A stretch of 64,000 nucleotides of DNA from Sordaria brevicollis (GCA_033439795.1 JAUTDP010000013.1:1178001-1242000), one strand, 5' to 3'. Shown: positions 35,980-48,800, counted from the first letter of the stretch. Made by a program: numbers and translations. The notes: generated by a model from the letters alone, not told the origin.

Positions 35980-38360
35980 CGCCTTATCATCGGTCGGCTT
36001 ATTATCCTCCTTATCCTTACGGCTATAATAATCGACGAGTTCGTTAATACGGTTAAAGTTACTATTACGACGGTTAAGGTAATTGCGGAAACGATATCTA
36101 ATTTCTTTATATACAAAATATTTATTTTCTTCGAATAATTATAAACCTCCTTACGAATTATATTAAAGGCGCGACGGGAATTACCTCGGTTACTATTATT
36201 AATATTAATATTACTATTAATAATATTATTAAAATTCTTATTAAAATCGGTAGAACCCTTAACCTTACTAAACGAATTCGTAGAAGAAGAGGAAATATTC
36301 TTATCTTTATCTTTATTATCCTTCTTAGCTTTATTATTACAAAAAATACATTAACTAATTTCGACCGCCTTCTTAGCTATTAAAATATATTAATTAAAAA
36401 TAACGTCTTCTTATCTATATCCCTAAAGGAAAGCGTTTTAAATAATACCCGGAAGTTTCTAATTAAACTCTTATTTTTATAAATTAGGAGGACGATTATA
36501 TTCCCCGACTAAATATACGAATTTATTACGGAATTCTTAAAAATCTCTATTTATTTCGAATTTTAAATCGTTAAATTCGTAGATAGCTTTCTCCTTTCGA
36601 TCGTAATTATAATATTCAGTATGCAAATAAGTAAGCAATTTATCGGAGGTTTTAATATTATAAAGGCCGTTAACGAAATAAAGTTTAAAATCTTAGATAA
36701 CTTTACCAATAATACAATTCTCGATATATATCTTCTTAATTTCGTTATTAAAAAAATAATTAACGTTTAATTTAAATTTATTAAAAATACAACGGTACTA
36801 AACGTCAAAAGTAATAATATTTTTATCCTTTTTATTATAAAAATAGGGCGGGTCCTTCTCTTTAATTAATAAGCGTTTATAATTAATAATAGAAAAGTCG
36901 GTAGTAGGCGTCTCTTCGTAATAGTTTCTATTATCGCTATTATTATCGTAATTAACGTAATCGTAACGTTCGAAGTTTTTGGGAATTAGAAAAGCGACCT
37001 TCTTTTTACGGAAATTAATATTTTCCTTACGGAGGTCGATATTCTCTTTAATTAAAATAGCGATTATAATATATAAATCGGCTATATCGCCGTCCTAAAT
37101 AACTATTATTCTTCCTAATTCCTTAATTTGGACCTTTATAATTATTAAATTATTTTTAACTTTAATGAACTCTTTCTCTTTTTCGATTAAATTACAACGG
37201 GCCTCATTCTATTTAATAAAGAAGCGGGGATAAAAAGGGTAGCCCTTAATCGAAGAATTATTTTTTTATTCGTAAGGGGTACTCTATTTATCGGTATAGC
37301 CGTTATTAAATAGGGTATTATTCTAAATTTCTCTATCGTCGGATAAATCGTCGTTTTAACCGTTATTAAATAAGGTATTATTTTAGGCTCCCTTATTAAA
37401 ATAATTAATAATCTAACGTAATGTAGTAAATCGGGTTTAAAGTTTACGATTTTTTTCGCGTAACGTAGCGTTTTTATAGTATAAAGTTTCGTAATCGTTT
37501 AATTCGAAGTTAGGATCCTTACTTCCGCGGGCTTTTAATAATTAGCGCGTTAAAAATATATTCTTACCTTATTCCTTATGCAAATCTTTATAGAAATATT
37601 CGTTATTTATTTCGGCGCCCTTCCAATATTTTAATAAATTAGTAGCGTATTCGTACATTTATCTTAAATTAATATTTAAATTAATAATAATAATTTAGTA
37701 TCCTTATTATTAAGAAAGAATAACCTTAATTAGGATAATTCGCAATTTAATTTCTTCGAAAATAATATATACGCCTTCGGGATCTTTAATAATAAATTTA
37801 AAAATATCGAAATTTATTAATAGAATATTACCGTTATTCTATTCTTAATAATTTTAACCTATAGCCATTAGGGCTTTAAAGGCGAAAGTTAAATAACCCT
37901 TATTATATTAGGCTTAATATTTCGCAATTACGTTAATTTTTATATATAAAAAGCCGAATAAATCCTCTATACTAAATATATAATAAACGTTAGCGAACTT
38001 ATTAATAATTTCCTAATTAAAAAACGTAATAGTTTTATTTATATCCTCCGGAATATTATAATCCTTTAAATTAAATTTATTAATATTATATAATTAGGTA
38101 TCCTATTTCTCTTTAAAGGTACCGATTATAATATCGCTAAGTGAACGATACTTAAAAATATCGTTTTACTAAATAATTACTTTAAGAATAATAAATACGT
38201 CCGTAATATTAAATTTAATTTATTCGACTACGAATTTATTAAATATATTCTTCTTCTAAACTTTATTTATTTAAACGCTCTCGGTAGTAAATAATTTAAT
38301 AATCTTAGCCGCGGTAACCTTTTTATTAAGGGTATACGCTATTATAATTAATTGCGAGGG
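35980..38360 (-). pseudogene. Gypsy gag, large, with zinc-knuckle remnant
   Basis: A long frame readable from about 38360 leftward through an in-frame ATG at 37656-37658. Pieces include KKVTAAKIIKLFTTESV, DPEGVYIIFEEIKLRI, MYEYATNLLKYWKGAEINN and a Ty3-type capsid segment with EFNDLKFEINRDF and KFVYLVGEYNRPP (around 36470-36590). A direct repeat of QNNTLFNNG lies at about 37314-37402. CIFCNNK near 36335-36355 is the start of a CCHC knuckle. Left of about 36230 the better frame shifts by one and has a Gln-rich stretch then NYLNRRNSNFNRINELVDYY. It is unusually long for a Gypsy Gag. Confidence 0.7.
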
Positions 38361-38442
38361 TATATATTATAATTACTTTAATTGGTAAATAAGTTTGGAA
38401 TATTTAAATACCTCCCTAATATATTAAGAATAATTTTGTAAT

Positions 38443-38693
38443 TATTACGAGCGACGTAATTACGAAAGATAAACTTAATACGTTAAATCTAAATCTATTA
38501 TAGAATTATAAAATAAAGAAGAAAAGAAGAAAACGAGTAAAGGGCGCGCCCCGTGCCAGGGTTTTATGCCTGGGCGCGGGCGACCTACGAAGGCGGTACG
38601 CAATCACGTACGCTGGTGCGGTCAGCCTTTGGGTGACCGCCCGAGCGATAGCCGGTCCGCTAGACAGGGGCCCTGTCCGCCAGCGCCGTAATA
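38443..38693 (-). repeat. 5' LTR of the Gypsy element, half RIPped
   Basis: 251 bp. The inner part, 38443-38520, has lost CpA (for example TTACGAGCGACGTAATTACG against TCACGAGCGACGTGGTCACG in the other LTR). The outer part, about 38530-38693, is GC-rich and keeps CpA. It contains a perfect 15-bp inverted repeat, GACAGGGGCCCTGTC, at 38663-38677, which is eroded in the other LTR. In sense orientation the sequence just inside the LTR is ATTACAAAATTATTC; no primer tRNA can be named after RIP. Confidence 0.92.
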
Positions 38694-38698
38694 CTCCT

Positions 38699-40460
38699 AC
38701 TAAAAGGCCAAATAAGTAATTGAGTAAACCGTTCGACCGAATTTACAATTTATATTATTATAGATATTATATATACGGCCTAAAAACTCGGAACCGTTAC
38801 GTCGTTAATACTCCTTAATTTTAAAAGCGTATTTAATAAAATTAATTATAAGTAATTATTATATACTTTATAGGAAATATAATTCCTATAATAAATTTTC
38901 AAATAAGTAATAAATTTCGTTAACGGACGAAAAAGTTCCCTCTTCTTCGATAATAAAATATCCGCTCCCTATATTATAAAAACCGGAATACCCTAAGGTT
39001 CCCCCCTTTCCCTAATTCTTTTTATTTTTTTTATTACTTTATTATACTATAAATTAATTATAATTAAGAATATAATTATAATCGGCTTCGCTAATAATAT
39101 TAATATTATCGCTATAGCGAAAATTATTAAAGAGAATTATAAAATACTTTAAATAATATAGGAAATTTACTCCGAATAAATAAAGGAGAGAAATATAAAA
39201 TTCGAAGCGAATAAAACGGAATTAATATATTTTACGCGGATGAGGGTATTAAGAACGGAAATTCTTTAATTTAGGGATATTATATTTCAACCGATGGAAT
39301 CGATAAAATTCCTAAACGTTTAATTAAATTATAAATTTAATTATTAAACTTATACGGAAATTATTAAAAAAAAAATAAAGATTTAAACGAATACGTTAAC
39401 CTAATTAACCGTAAAAATTTAAGGTTATTCTTTCGTTCGTACGAAGGAGATTTATACTAAATATATTCGAAGTGTAATTATATATAAAACTTCAATTTTC
39501 TACTAACCGATAAAAATATATAATAAACCCCGAAGGATAATAATCGGATTAATTAAGTATTAAATTAAATATTTAAAAATCGTCGCCGGGGCGTATAAAG
39601 TTATACCGGTACGGAACTTTAAAACGGAAACTTTTTACCTATTATTCGACCTTTATTTTAATAAATAAATAAAAGCTTTTAAAAAGAGATTCGCTTATAT
39701 AAATTAAGCTAAATTCGTCCGAAGAATAATAACCTAAATAATTAATTATATTTAAATAAAACGAATAAAAAATCGACTATTTATTAATAAACCGGAAAAT
39801 AATACCGTTAAAATTAAATAAATAAAGGAATAAATACCAACGGAGAACTTTATAACGATTATAATAAGACCACCCCTAGTAATAGGCGTACTTATTTAAT
39901 TATTATAATTGCTAGAACCTTTAACCTTCAATCGAAAAGTATAATTAAAGGATATTACAAAAAGAAAATAAATATTACGCTATAATTATTAATTAATAAT
40001 AGCAGTAATTAAATTAAATCGGCGGTATAAATTTATAATTATTAATTTCGATCCGAAATTTAATAATATTGTAATAAAACGGTATATAATCGGTTAAAAA
40101 AAAAAAAAGCGGAAGGGAATTTAACCTTCGGAAAATAATAAAAATTATTATTTACTAACGAAAACGAAAAACTCCCTCCTCGTCCAAACGAAAATAAAAG
40201 TAATTAACCTTAAAGCCTTCTTTTTTTAAAAAAGAATCCCTAATATTAATACCCCTATTTATTCGTATAAATTAAAACGGGAAACGTTCTACTATATTAT
40301 ATTCGAATATTTCCGGATAATAAATATATAATTTGTAATAACCGATTAGCCGTAAACGTAAAAATAATTCTAAATTTATTTAAACGATAAAATTAAAACC
40401 GAAAGAATTTTATTATAAGTATTTCGGCTAAAACGATTAAATAAATACCGCCTAATAATT
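38699..40460 (+). pseudogene. E2 ORF2, RT core and C terminus
   Basis: Continues the RT after the Gypsy insertion; the FADD motif reads FANN at 39087-39098. The post-RT ETFYLLFDLYFNK-type segment is at about 39625-39665 and the Cys/His-type C terminus at about 40235-40300. In the first ~100 bp after the junction a few CpA and GC-rich bases survive. Confidence 0.82.
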
Positions 40461-40652
40461 GAATTAAAAGAGGAGTAGCGAAACGAATTCGCTCGTTATT
40501 TTTAATTTTCTTTTCTTCCTTTTCTTTTACTTTTATTTATTAATATATTAAAATGAAAATGGAGGAGGATTTTTATTTAATTAAGAATCTATCGGGCTAT
40601 AAAAGCGACGACCTATTTAATTATTATTTTTTTTTATAATTAATTAAAGCCT

Positions 40653-42213
40653 TTAATATTTTATTATTATTAACGAATAAATAGTTCTATTTATCGAATT
40701 AATAAATATATTAACGTATAATATTAATTACGAATTAACGCTAAACGAATTAATTACTATTAATAGGAACGGGACCGGTAAAATGAATAGCTGGCGAATT
40801 AATTTCTATTGGGGAATTACTACGGGAAAATATACGAATATTATTACTATTCGGAGGAATTCTACCGTTACCGCTATAAAATAAACTACCGTTACCGCTA
40901 CGGGGTAAATTATTATTATTATTATAGGGGATATTATTTAAAGGAATATAATTATTAATTAAACTATCCTTATTAAAAAAGAGGAATTCGTAATAACTTT
41001 TTTAAAAATAATCGTTAACCGACTACTTTCTATAGCGAATAAATTGCTTTAAAATACCGGTAAAGCCGTTATTAATAAAGCGAGGGCGAATTGCGCTAAT
41101 AAATTCCTTAATAACGATACGGAAACGGATAAAATAGTCGTAGAATTTACTATTAATTGGGTTTTTATTAATAACCTTTTCCTAAAAAATATTATAGAAA
41201 TTGTAAAAACCGCGAAGTATATCGATTATATAATATAAAACCGTTAAGGTATATTAGGTAATTTAATTGAATTTATTTAAGGATAAATTAGAATAGGAGA
41301 TATTAACGATATAAAAAATAATAATTTACTCGGGTAATTAAAAATATAATAAATCGATTTAATAATAGCCTTTATATAAATATCGTAACCCAAAATAATT
41401 GGGAAGGCGAAAAGAACTTTAATTAATTAAAGGGTATAAATAAAATATAAAAAAGTATAAATACGGTTTCGGAGAAATTAACGTAAAAATAGAATATAGT
41501 AGAGGGAAAATTTACCCTTTCTTTAATATATAAAAGAATTTATTATTAATAAAGCGTTTAATAATACGTTTAAAATTAATTTTAATATTAATATTAATCG
41601 TATTAAATATAGGGGTTAACGAAGGAGGGTAAAAAGGAAACGAATTTTCGCCTTTATTTTCGTTGGAAGTTTCTATTATTTTACGGAACGCTTTAGCGTA
41701 TTTTTAACGGAAAATAATTATTTCGAATCGATTATTATTATTATTAAAGGAAAGAAAAGTTTAAAAAGGCTTAGGGGACGGGGAATTTTTATATTTAGGG
41801 GAAGGAAATCTTTACGCTAATATAAATTGTAATAAAAATATAACCGTTATAAAAGGAAGAAGAGGATAAAAGGAATAAAGGAAAGTTTAATAATTAAAAG
41901 GTTTAATAGTAATTAAAAAAATAAATAAGCGGGGGAGTAAAAGGCGGAAGGCAGTAATAAATAAAGGGATAGGATAGCGGATTAGGAAGGCGGAACGGTT
42001 TAATATTTTTATATAATAGTAAATAAAAGGGATAAGACGGATATTAATCGCATTAATAGTAAATATATACCGCGATTATAAAACGCCGAAGAAGCGGCGC
42101 GGATAAGTCTCCGCTAGGAATTATAATTAAAGTTTTTATCCGGGGCATTTAACGTTTATAGTTTCATCTTACAAAAAATCGGAAATAGACCCTATATTAT
42201 ATTAACGCTATAG
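40653..42213 (+). pseudogene. E2 third coding-like region (ORF3 candidate)
   Basis: Same organisation as in E3: NRNGTGKMNSWRINFYWG-type reading near 40758-40810, a repetitive linker of TAC/CGC-like codons near 40865-40925, KKEEFVITFLKIIVNRLLS near 40980-41035, then a long frame to the 3' end. The hairpin arms (GGCGCGGATAAGTCCGCGC-type) near 42090-42115 are partly eroded. Confidence 0.4.
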
Positions 42214-42254
42214 ATTTAATTAGGGAATAAGAATCTTATTTACCTTTATAACGA

Positions 42255-42461
42255 TTAAAAATTTAAAGGAATTATTAATTATTTATTTGATTTATTCCCC
42301 TATTAAAACGTATAAAATACTAGAATACGAATAAAAGTCTCCCTTCTTCGAATTCTTCGAAGAAAAACCCTTGGTAAAATATTAAATTGTAACCGTCGGG
42401 GATTTTAACCTTTATTATTTTAATTAAGATTTAGAAAATAAAATTAACCCGGGAGTTGAAA
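42255..42461 (+). pseudogene. L3 ORF2, endonuclease middle part
   Basis: A 207-bp island of L3 between E2 and L4. It contains an intact endonuclease GDFN motif (42398-42409) preceded by TV and followed by LYY. It ends with CCGGGAGTTGAAA (42449-42461), the left target duplicate of L4; the right copy is at 59396-59408. Confidence 0.8.
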
Positions 42462-42483
42462 AAGTAAAATTCTTATTCCTTAG

Positions 42484-44044
42484 TTAAATTTATAGCGCTA
42501 ATATAGTATAGGGTTTATTTTTAATTCCCCGTAGGATAAAACCGTAGGCGTTAAGTGCCTTAGATAAAAACCCCGGCTATATTTCTCAACATGGATTTAT
42601 CCGCGCCGCTTCTTCGGCGTTCTATAATCGCGGTATATACCTACCGTTAATATAATTAATATCCGTTTTATCTTTTTTATTTACTATTACGTTAAAATAT
42701 TAAATTATTCCGCTTTTTTAATCCACTATCCTATTCCTTATTTATTACCGCCTTCCGCTTTTTATTCTCCCGCCCGTTTACCCTTTTAATTATTATTAAA
42801 CCTCTTAACCGTTAAATTTTTTTTTACTTTTTTTATCCTCTTCCTCTTTTTATTACGGTTACGTTTTTATTATAATTTATATTAGCGTAAAGATTTCCTT
42901 CCTTTAAATATAAAAACCCTTTATCCCTTTGGGTTTTTTTAAGCTTTTCCTTCTTTTAATAATAATAATCGATTTAAAATAATTATTTTCCGTTAAAAAT
43001 ATATTAAAGCGTTCTATAAAATAATAAAGATTTCCGACGAAAATAAAGGCGAAAATAAGTTTCCCCTTCGTTTTCCTTTACCGACCCTTATATTTAATAT
43101 AATTAATATTAATATTAAAATTAATTTTGAATATATTATTAAACGCTTTATTAATAATAAATTCTTTTATATATTAGAGAAAGGGTAAATCCTCCTTTTA
43201 TTACGTTTTATTTTTATATTAATTTTTTTAAAATTATATTTATATTCCCCTATATTTTATTTATACCCTTTAATTAATTAAAGCCTTTTTCGCTTTTTCG
43301 GCTATTTTAAGTTATAATATTTATATAAAGGTTATTATTAAATCGATTTATTATATTTTTAATTACCCGAATAAATTATTATTTTTTATATTATTAACGT
43401 CTTTTATTTTAATTCGTTTTTAAATAAATTTAATTAGGTTATTTAATATATTTTAGCGGTTTTGCGTTATATAATCGATATATTTCGCGGCTTCTACGAT
43501 TTCCGTAATATTTTTTAGGAGAAGGTTATTAATAAAAACCCGATTAATAGTAAATTTTGCGATTATTTTATCTATTTCTATATTATTATTAAGGAATTTA
43601 CCGGCGTAATTCGCTTTCGCTTTATTAATAATAATTTTACTAGCACTTTAAAGCAATTTATTCGCTATAAAAAATAATCGGTTAATAATTACTTTTAAAA
43701 AAACTATTACGAATTCCTCCTTTCTAATAAGGATAATTTAATTGGCGGTTATATTCTTTTAAATAATATCCCCTATAATAATAATAATAATTTACCCTAT
43801 AATAGTAGTAATAATTTACTTTATAATAATAGTAGTAAAATTCCCCTAAGTAGTAACGGTATTTATATACCTTCCCGTAATAATTTTCCGATAGAAATTA
43901 ATTCGCCGGCTATTCGTCCTACCGGTCCTATTCTTATTAATAATAATTAATTCGCTTAATATTAATTCGTAATTAATATTATACGCTAATATATTCGTTA
44001 ATTCGATAAATAGAACCGTCTACTCGCTAATAATAATAAAATAC
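42484..44044 (-). pseudogene. L4 third coding-like region (ORF3 candidate)
   Basis: Complete for this region but heavily mutated. The hairpin near 42590-42610 is broken on one side (left arm reads CAACATGGA instead of GGCGCGGA), so it can no longer pair fully. L5 inserted at its upstream border. The TAC/CGT-like repetitive linker lies at about 43780-43865. Confidence 0.4.
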
Positions 44045-44092
44045 TAAAGGCTTTAATTAATTATAAGAAAAGTAAAATTCTTATTCCCTAGC

Positions 44093-45653
44093 TAAATTTA
44101 TAGCGTTAATATAGTATAGGGTCTATTTCCGATTCCCTGTAGGATAAAACCGTAGGCGTTAAACGCCCCGGATAAAAACCCCGGCTATATTTTTCGGCGC
44201 GGACCTATCCGCGCCGCTTTTTCGGTATTTTATAATTACGGTATATACCCACCGCCAATACGATTAATATCCGTCTTATCCCTTCTATTTACTATTATAT
44301 TAGAATTTTAAACCGCTCCGCCTTCCTAATTTATTATCCTATTTTTTATTTACTACTATTTTCCGCCTTTTATTCCTTTACCCGTTTACCCTTTTAATTA
44401 TTATTAAATTTCCTAACCGTTAAACTTTTTTTTATTCTTTTTATCCTTTTCTTCCCTTTATTATAATTATATTTTTATTATAATTTATATTAATATAAGG
44501 ATTTCCCTCCCTTAAATATAAAAACCCTTTATCCCTTTAGGTTTTTTTAAATTTTTCCTTCTTTTAATAATAATAATCGATTCGAAATAATTACTCTCTA
44601 TTAAAAATATACTAAAGCGCTTTATAAGATAATAAAAACTTCCGACGAAAATAAGGGCGAAAATTCGTCTCCTTTTCGCCCTCTTTCGCCGACCTTTATA
44701 TTTAATATAATTAATATTAATATTAAAATTAATTTTAAGTATATTATTAAACGCTTTATTAATAATAAATTCTTCTATATATCGGAAAAAGGGTAAATCC
44801 TCCTTCCGCTATTTTTTATCCTTATATTAATTTTTCCGAAGCTATATTTATATTCCTCTGTATTTTACTTATACCTTTTAATTAATTAAAGCCCTTTTCT
44901 CCTTCCCGGCTATCCCGGGTTATAATATTTATATAAAGGCTATCGCTAAATCGATTTATTATATCCCTAATTACTTAAATAAATTATTATTTTTTATATT
45001 ATTAATATTTTCTATTTTAATTCGTCCTTAAATAAATTTAATTAAATTATTTAATATATTTTAGCGGTTTTATATTATATAATCGATATATTTTGTAGCT
45101 TTTACGATTTTTATAATACTTTTTAGGAAAAGGTCGTTAATAAAGACCTAATTAGTAGCGAATTCCGCGACTATTTTATCCGCCTCTATATTATTATTAA
45201 GGAATTTACCGGCGTAATTCGCCTTCGCCTTATTAATAACGGCTTTATTAATACCCTAAAGTAATTTATTCGCTATAAAAAATAATTAATTAATAATTAC
45301 TTTTAAAAAGGTTATTACGAATTTTTCCTTTTTAATAAAAATAATTTAATTAATAATCGTATTCTTTTAAATAATATCCCTTATAATAATAGTAATAATT
45401 TACCCCGTAGCGGTAATAGTAATTTATTTTATAATAATAGCGGTAGAATTCCTTCGAATAATAACGGTATTCGTATACCTTTTTATAATAATTCCCCGAT
45501 AAAAATTAATTCGCCGGCTATTCGTCCTATTAATCCCGTTCTTATTAATAATAATTAATTCGTTTAATATTAATTCGTAATTAATATTATACGTTAATAT
45601 ATTCGTTAATTCGACGAATAGAATTATTTATTCGCCGATAATAATAAAATATT
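44093..45653 (-). pseudogene. L5 third coding-like region with intact 3' hairpin
   Basis: Same frame organisation as in the other copies. The 20-bp hairpin GGCGCGGACCTATCCGCGCC is perfect at 44196-44215, and the overlapping small stem is partly kept. The 3' end at 44070 reads AAGTAAAATTCTTATTCCC on the plus strand. Confidence 0.4.
44196..44215 (-). other. GC-rich 3' hairpin of LINE L5
   Basis: Perfect 8-bp stem with a CCTA loop, identical to the L2 hairpin. Survival of both arms in several copies partly reflects that the arms contain CpG but almost no CpA, so RIP has little to attack; selection need not be invoked. Confidence 0.75.
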
Positions 45654-45845
45654 AAAGGCTTTGGTTAATTATAAGAAGAAATAATAATTAAATAAATCGT
45701 TATTTTCGTAGCCCGATAGATTTTTAATTAAATAGAAATCCCCCTTCGTCTTCGTTTTAATGTATTAATAAATAAAAGTAAAAGAAAAAGAAGAAAAGAA
45801 AATTAAAAATAATGAATAAATTTATTTCGCTATTCCTCTTTTAAT

Positions 45846-48800
45846 TCGATTATTAAACGGTATTTATTTAATCGTCCTAATCGAAATATTTATAATAAGA
45901 TTCTTTCGGCTTTAATTCTATCGTTTAAGTAAATTTGGAATTGTTCTTATATTTACGGCCAATCGGTTATTACGAATTATATATTTACTATTTAAAAATA
46001 TTCGAATATAATATAGTAGAACGTTTTTCGTTTTAATCTATATAAATAAATAAGGGTATTAATATCGGGGATTCTCCTTTAAAAAAAGAAAACTTTAAGG
46101 CTAATTACTTCTATTTTTATTTAAATGAAGAGGGAATTCTTCGCTTTCGTTAATAAATAATAATCCTTATTATTTTCTAAAAATTAAATTCTCTTCCGCT
46201 TTTTCTTTTTTTAACCGATTATATACCGTTTTATCGCGGTATTATTAAATTTCGGGTCGAAATTAATAATTATAAATTTATACTACCGATTTAATTTAAT
46301 TACTATTATTATTAATTAATAATTATAATACAATATTTATTTTCTTTTTATAACGTCCTTTAATTATATTTTTCGATCGAAGGTTAAAAATTCCGGCGGT
46401 TATAACGGTTAAACGGGTACGCCTATTACCGGGGGCGGTTTTATTATAATTATTATAAAATTCTCCATCGGTATTTATTCTTCCGTTTATTTAATTTTAA
46501 CGGTATTACTTTCCGGTCTATTAATAAATAATCGATTTTTTATTCGTTTTATTTAAATATAATTAATTATTTAAATTATTATTTTTTAGACGAATTTAGC
46601 CTAATTTATACGGGCGAATTTCTTTTCGAAAGTTTTTACCCGCTTATTAAAATAGAAGTCGAATAATAGGTAAAAAATTTCCGTTTTAAGGTTCTATACC
46701 AGCGTAACCTTATATACCCCGGCGACGATTTTTAAATATTTAATTTAATATTTAATTAATTTAATCGCTATTTTTTAAAGTTTATTATATATTTTTATTA
46801 ATTAATAGAAGGTTAAAGTTTTATATATAATTGCGCTTCGAATATATTTAGTATAAATTTCTTTTATACGAACGAAGGAGTAATTTTAAATTTTTACGGT
46901 TAATTAAATTAATATATTCGTTTGAATCTTTATTTTCTTCTTAATAGCCTCCGCGTAAATTCGATAATTAAATTTGTAGTTTAATTAAACGTTTAGGAAT
47001 TTTATTAATTCTATCGGTCGAAATATAATATCCCCGAATTAGAGAATTTCCGTTCTTAGTACCTTCGTCCGCGTAAAATATATTAATTTTATTTTATTCG
47101 TTTCGAATTTTATATTTTTCTCTTTTATTTATTCGGAGTAAATTTCTTATACTATTTAAAATATCCTATAATTCTCCTTAATAATCTTCGCTATAATAAC
47201 GATATTAATATCGTCGGCGAAGTTGACTATAATTATATTTTTAACCGTAATTAATTTATAATATAATAAAATAATAAAGAGGATAAAAAAAATTAGGGAG
47301 AGGGAGGAGCTTTAAAGTATTCCGGTTTTTATAGCGTAGGGAGTAGATATTTCGTCGTTGAAAAAAAGGGAACCTCTTCGTCCGTTAATAAAATTTATTA
47401 CCTATTCGAAGATTTATTATAAGAATTATATTTCCTATAAAATATATAATAGTTATTTATAATTAATTTTATTAAATACGCTTTTAAAATTAAAGAATAT
47501 TAATAATATAACGGTTCCGAATTTTTAAATTATATATATAATATCCGTAACGATATAAATAATAAATTTAATGGAATGGCCTATTTAATTATTTATTTAA
47601 CCTTTTAATAGGAAATTAAATTTTTCCGCAGTTTAAATAAATTTTTTAGCGACGAACGCGTTAAAGATTTTCTTAACGTTATTTAATAATAAAATTAACT
47701 TTTACGCACCGGCTAATTTTTATTATACGGCGGTTTTTCCTAATTTTTTAAAAATAATTATTTTTGCGTTTTTAAATTATTGTAAGAAATATTTAAAATA
47801 AAAATTCGTAATTACGAAAGCGGCTATAACCTTTCGGAATAATTTCCTATAAATTTTTAAAAATTTCTTCGAATATTAATTAACGCCCGATATTTTATTT
47901 AAAGTTATTTAAAATAAAACCTCCTAAATATCCTCCTTAGTAATTAATTTATTAATAAATAACGAATCGCCGGTATTTAAAGGAAAGGTCTAATTGGGTA
48001 AATAATCCGTAGGGATATTTACTTTTAGGAAAAAACGTTCGGCGAAAATATTCGCCTTATTATTATAATCTTCAATTTCTTTTATTCCTTTATATTATTT
48101 AAAAATTAGGAATTTGGGCGGGTTTATTAGTAAATAACTTCGGGTACGGATTTATTTTTTAAGGGTTTAAAATTTATTTAAATACTTTAACGCTTTTTTA
48201 ATGCCTTTTTACTATATCGTTTATTAAATTTTCGTATTAATTTTTCTTTTTTTTATTAATATTTTTACGAGTTTTACCTAATTTAAAAATATCCTTTCTT
48301 TATATTATTTTTATTATTTCTATTTTATATTTTTCGTCGCTATTTTATATTCTAATATCTACTATTTCGTTCTTTTCTTTCGACCTTTTTTCTAATATAG
48401 GATGAATTCTTCTACTATATTTATAAATTCTCTATCGAATTTATCGAATATAAATTCTAATTCCTCTTTCGTATTAATTTTCGCCGAAACCGAAATCCGT
48501 TATAACGCCGCCTTTTGTACTTTTTCCGTATTTATTAAATTTTAATTATAACCTTCTTCTATTTCCGCTTTCCTAATCTTTTTTCCGGTATAGACTTAAA
48601 TTTTTTAAAAATAATAATCCGAACCGGTTTATTCGTACCGTTACGCCCCTTAATATTCGGTTTCGATTTTTAATATTATTTATACGTAATTAATTATTTT
48701 ATTTTTTTCTTCCTATATTATATTATTTATATAAGTCGGCTCCCTTTTAAGGGTAATAAATTATATACGCTACTATTATACTTATATAAAGAATCTTTTA

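Larger units (their letters stand above)
31303..38693 (-). mobile_element. Ty3/Gypsy chromovirus-type LTR retrotransposon
   Basis: A 7,391-bp element inserted antisense to its host LINE E2. The 5-bp target CTCCT is duplicated at 31298-31302 and 38694-38698. LTRs start with TG and end with CA or its RIP product TA. In element sense the order is Gag, protease, RT, RNase H, integrase and chromodomain, which is the Ty3/Gypsy order; the chromodomain places it with chromoviruses. The interior is heavily RIPped while the outer LTR edges are not. It must be younger than E2 because it splits E2's RT. Confidence 0.93.
20894..42242 (+). mobile_element. Tad1-like LINE copy E2, split by E3 and a Gypsy element
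   Basis: Full-length LINE in three parts: 20894-21992, 28974-31302 and 38699-42242, about 6,972 bp in total. It inserted into the ORF2 endonuclease region of L3; the target CCTTTATAACGA is at 20882-20893 and 42243-42254. Its 5' end reads AAAACTGCTTTGGAACCGG, one base closer to the likely ancestor (G kept) than other copies. The 3' end reads GGAATAAGAATCTTATT. It received E3 in ORF1 and the Gypsy element in the RT region. Confidence 0.92.

Noticed and set aside
35934..36116. 60-codon open frame on the minus strand in the Gypsy element
   Set aside because: The other minus-strand frame at the same place gives a polar, Gag/Pol-like reading (NYLNRRNSNFNRINELVDYY), so this hydrophobic frame is most likely its shadow.
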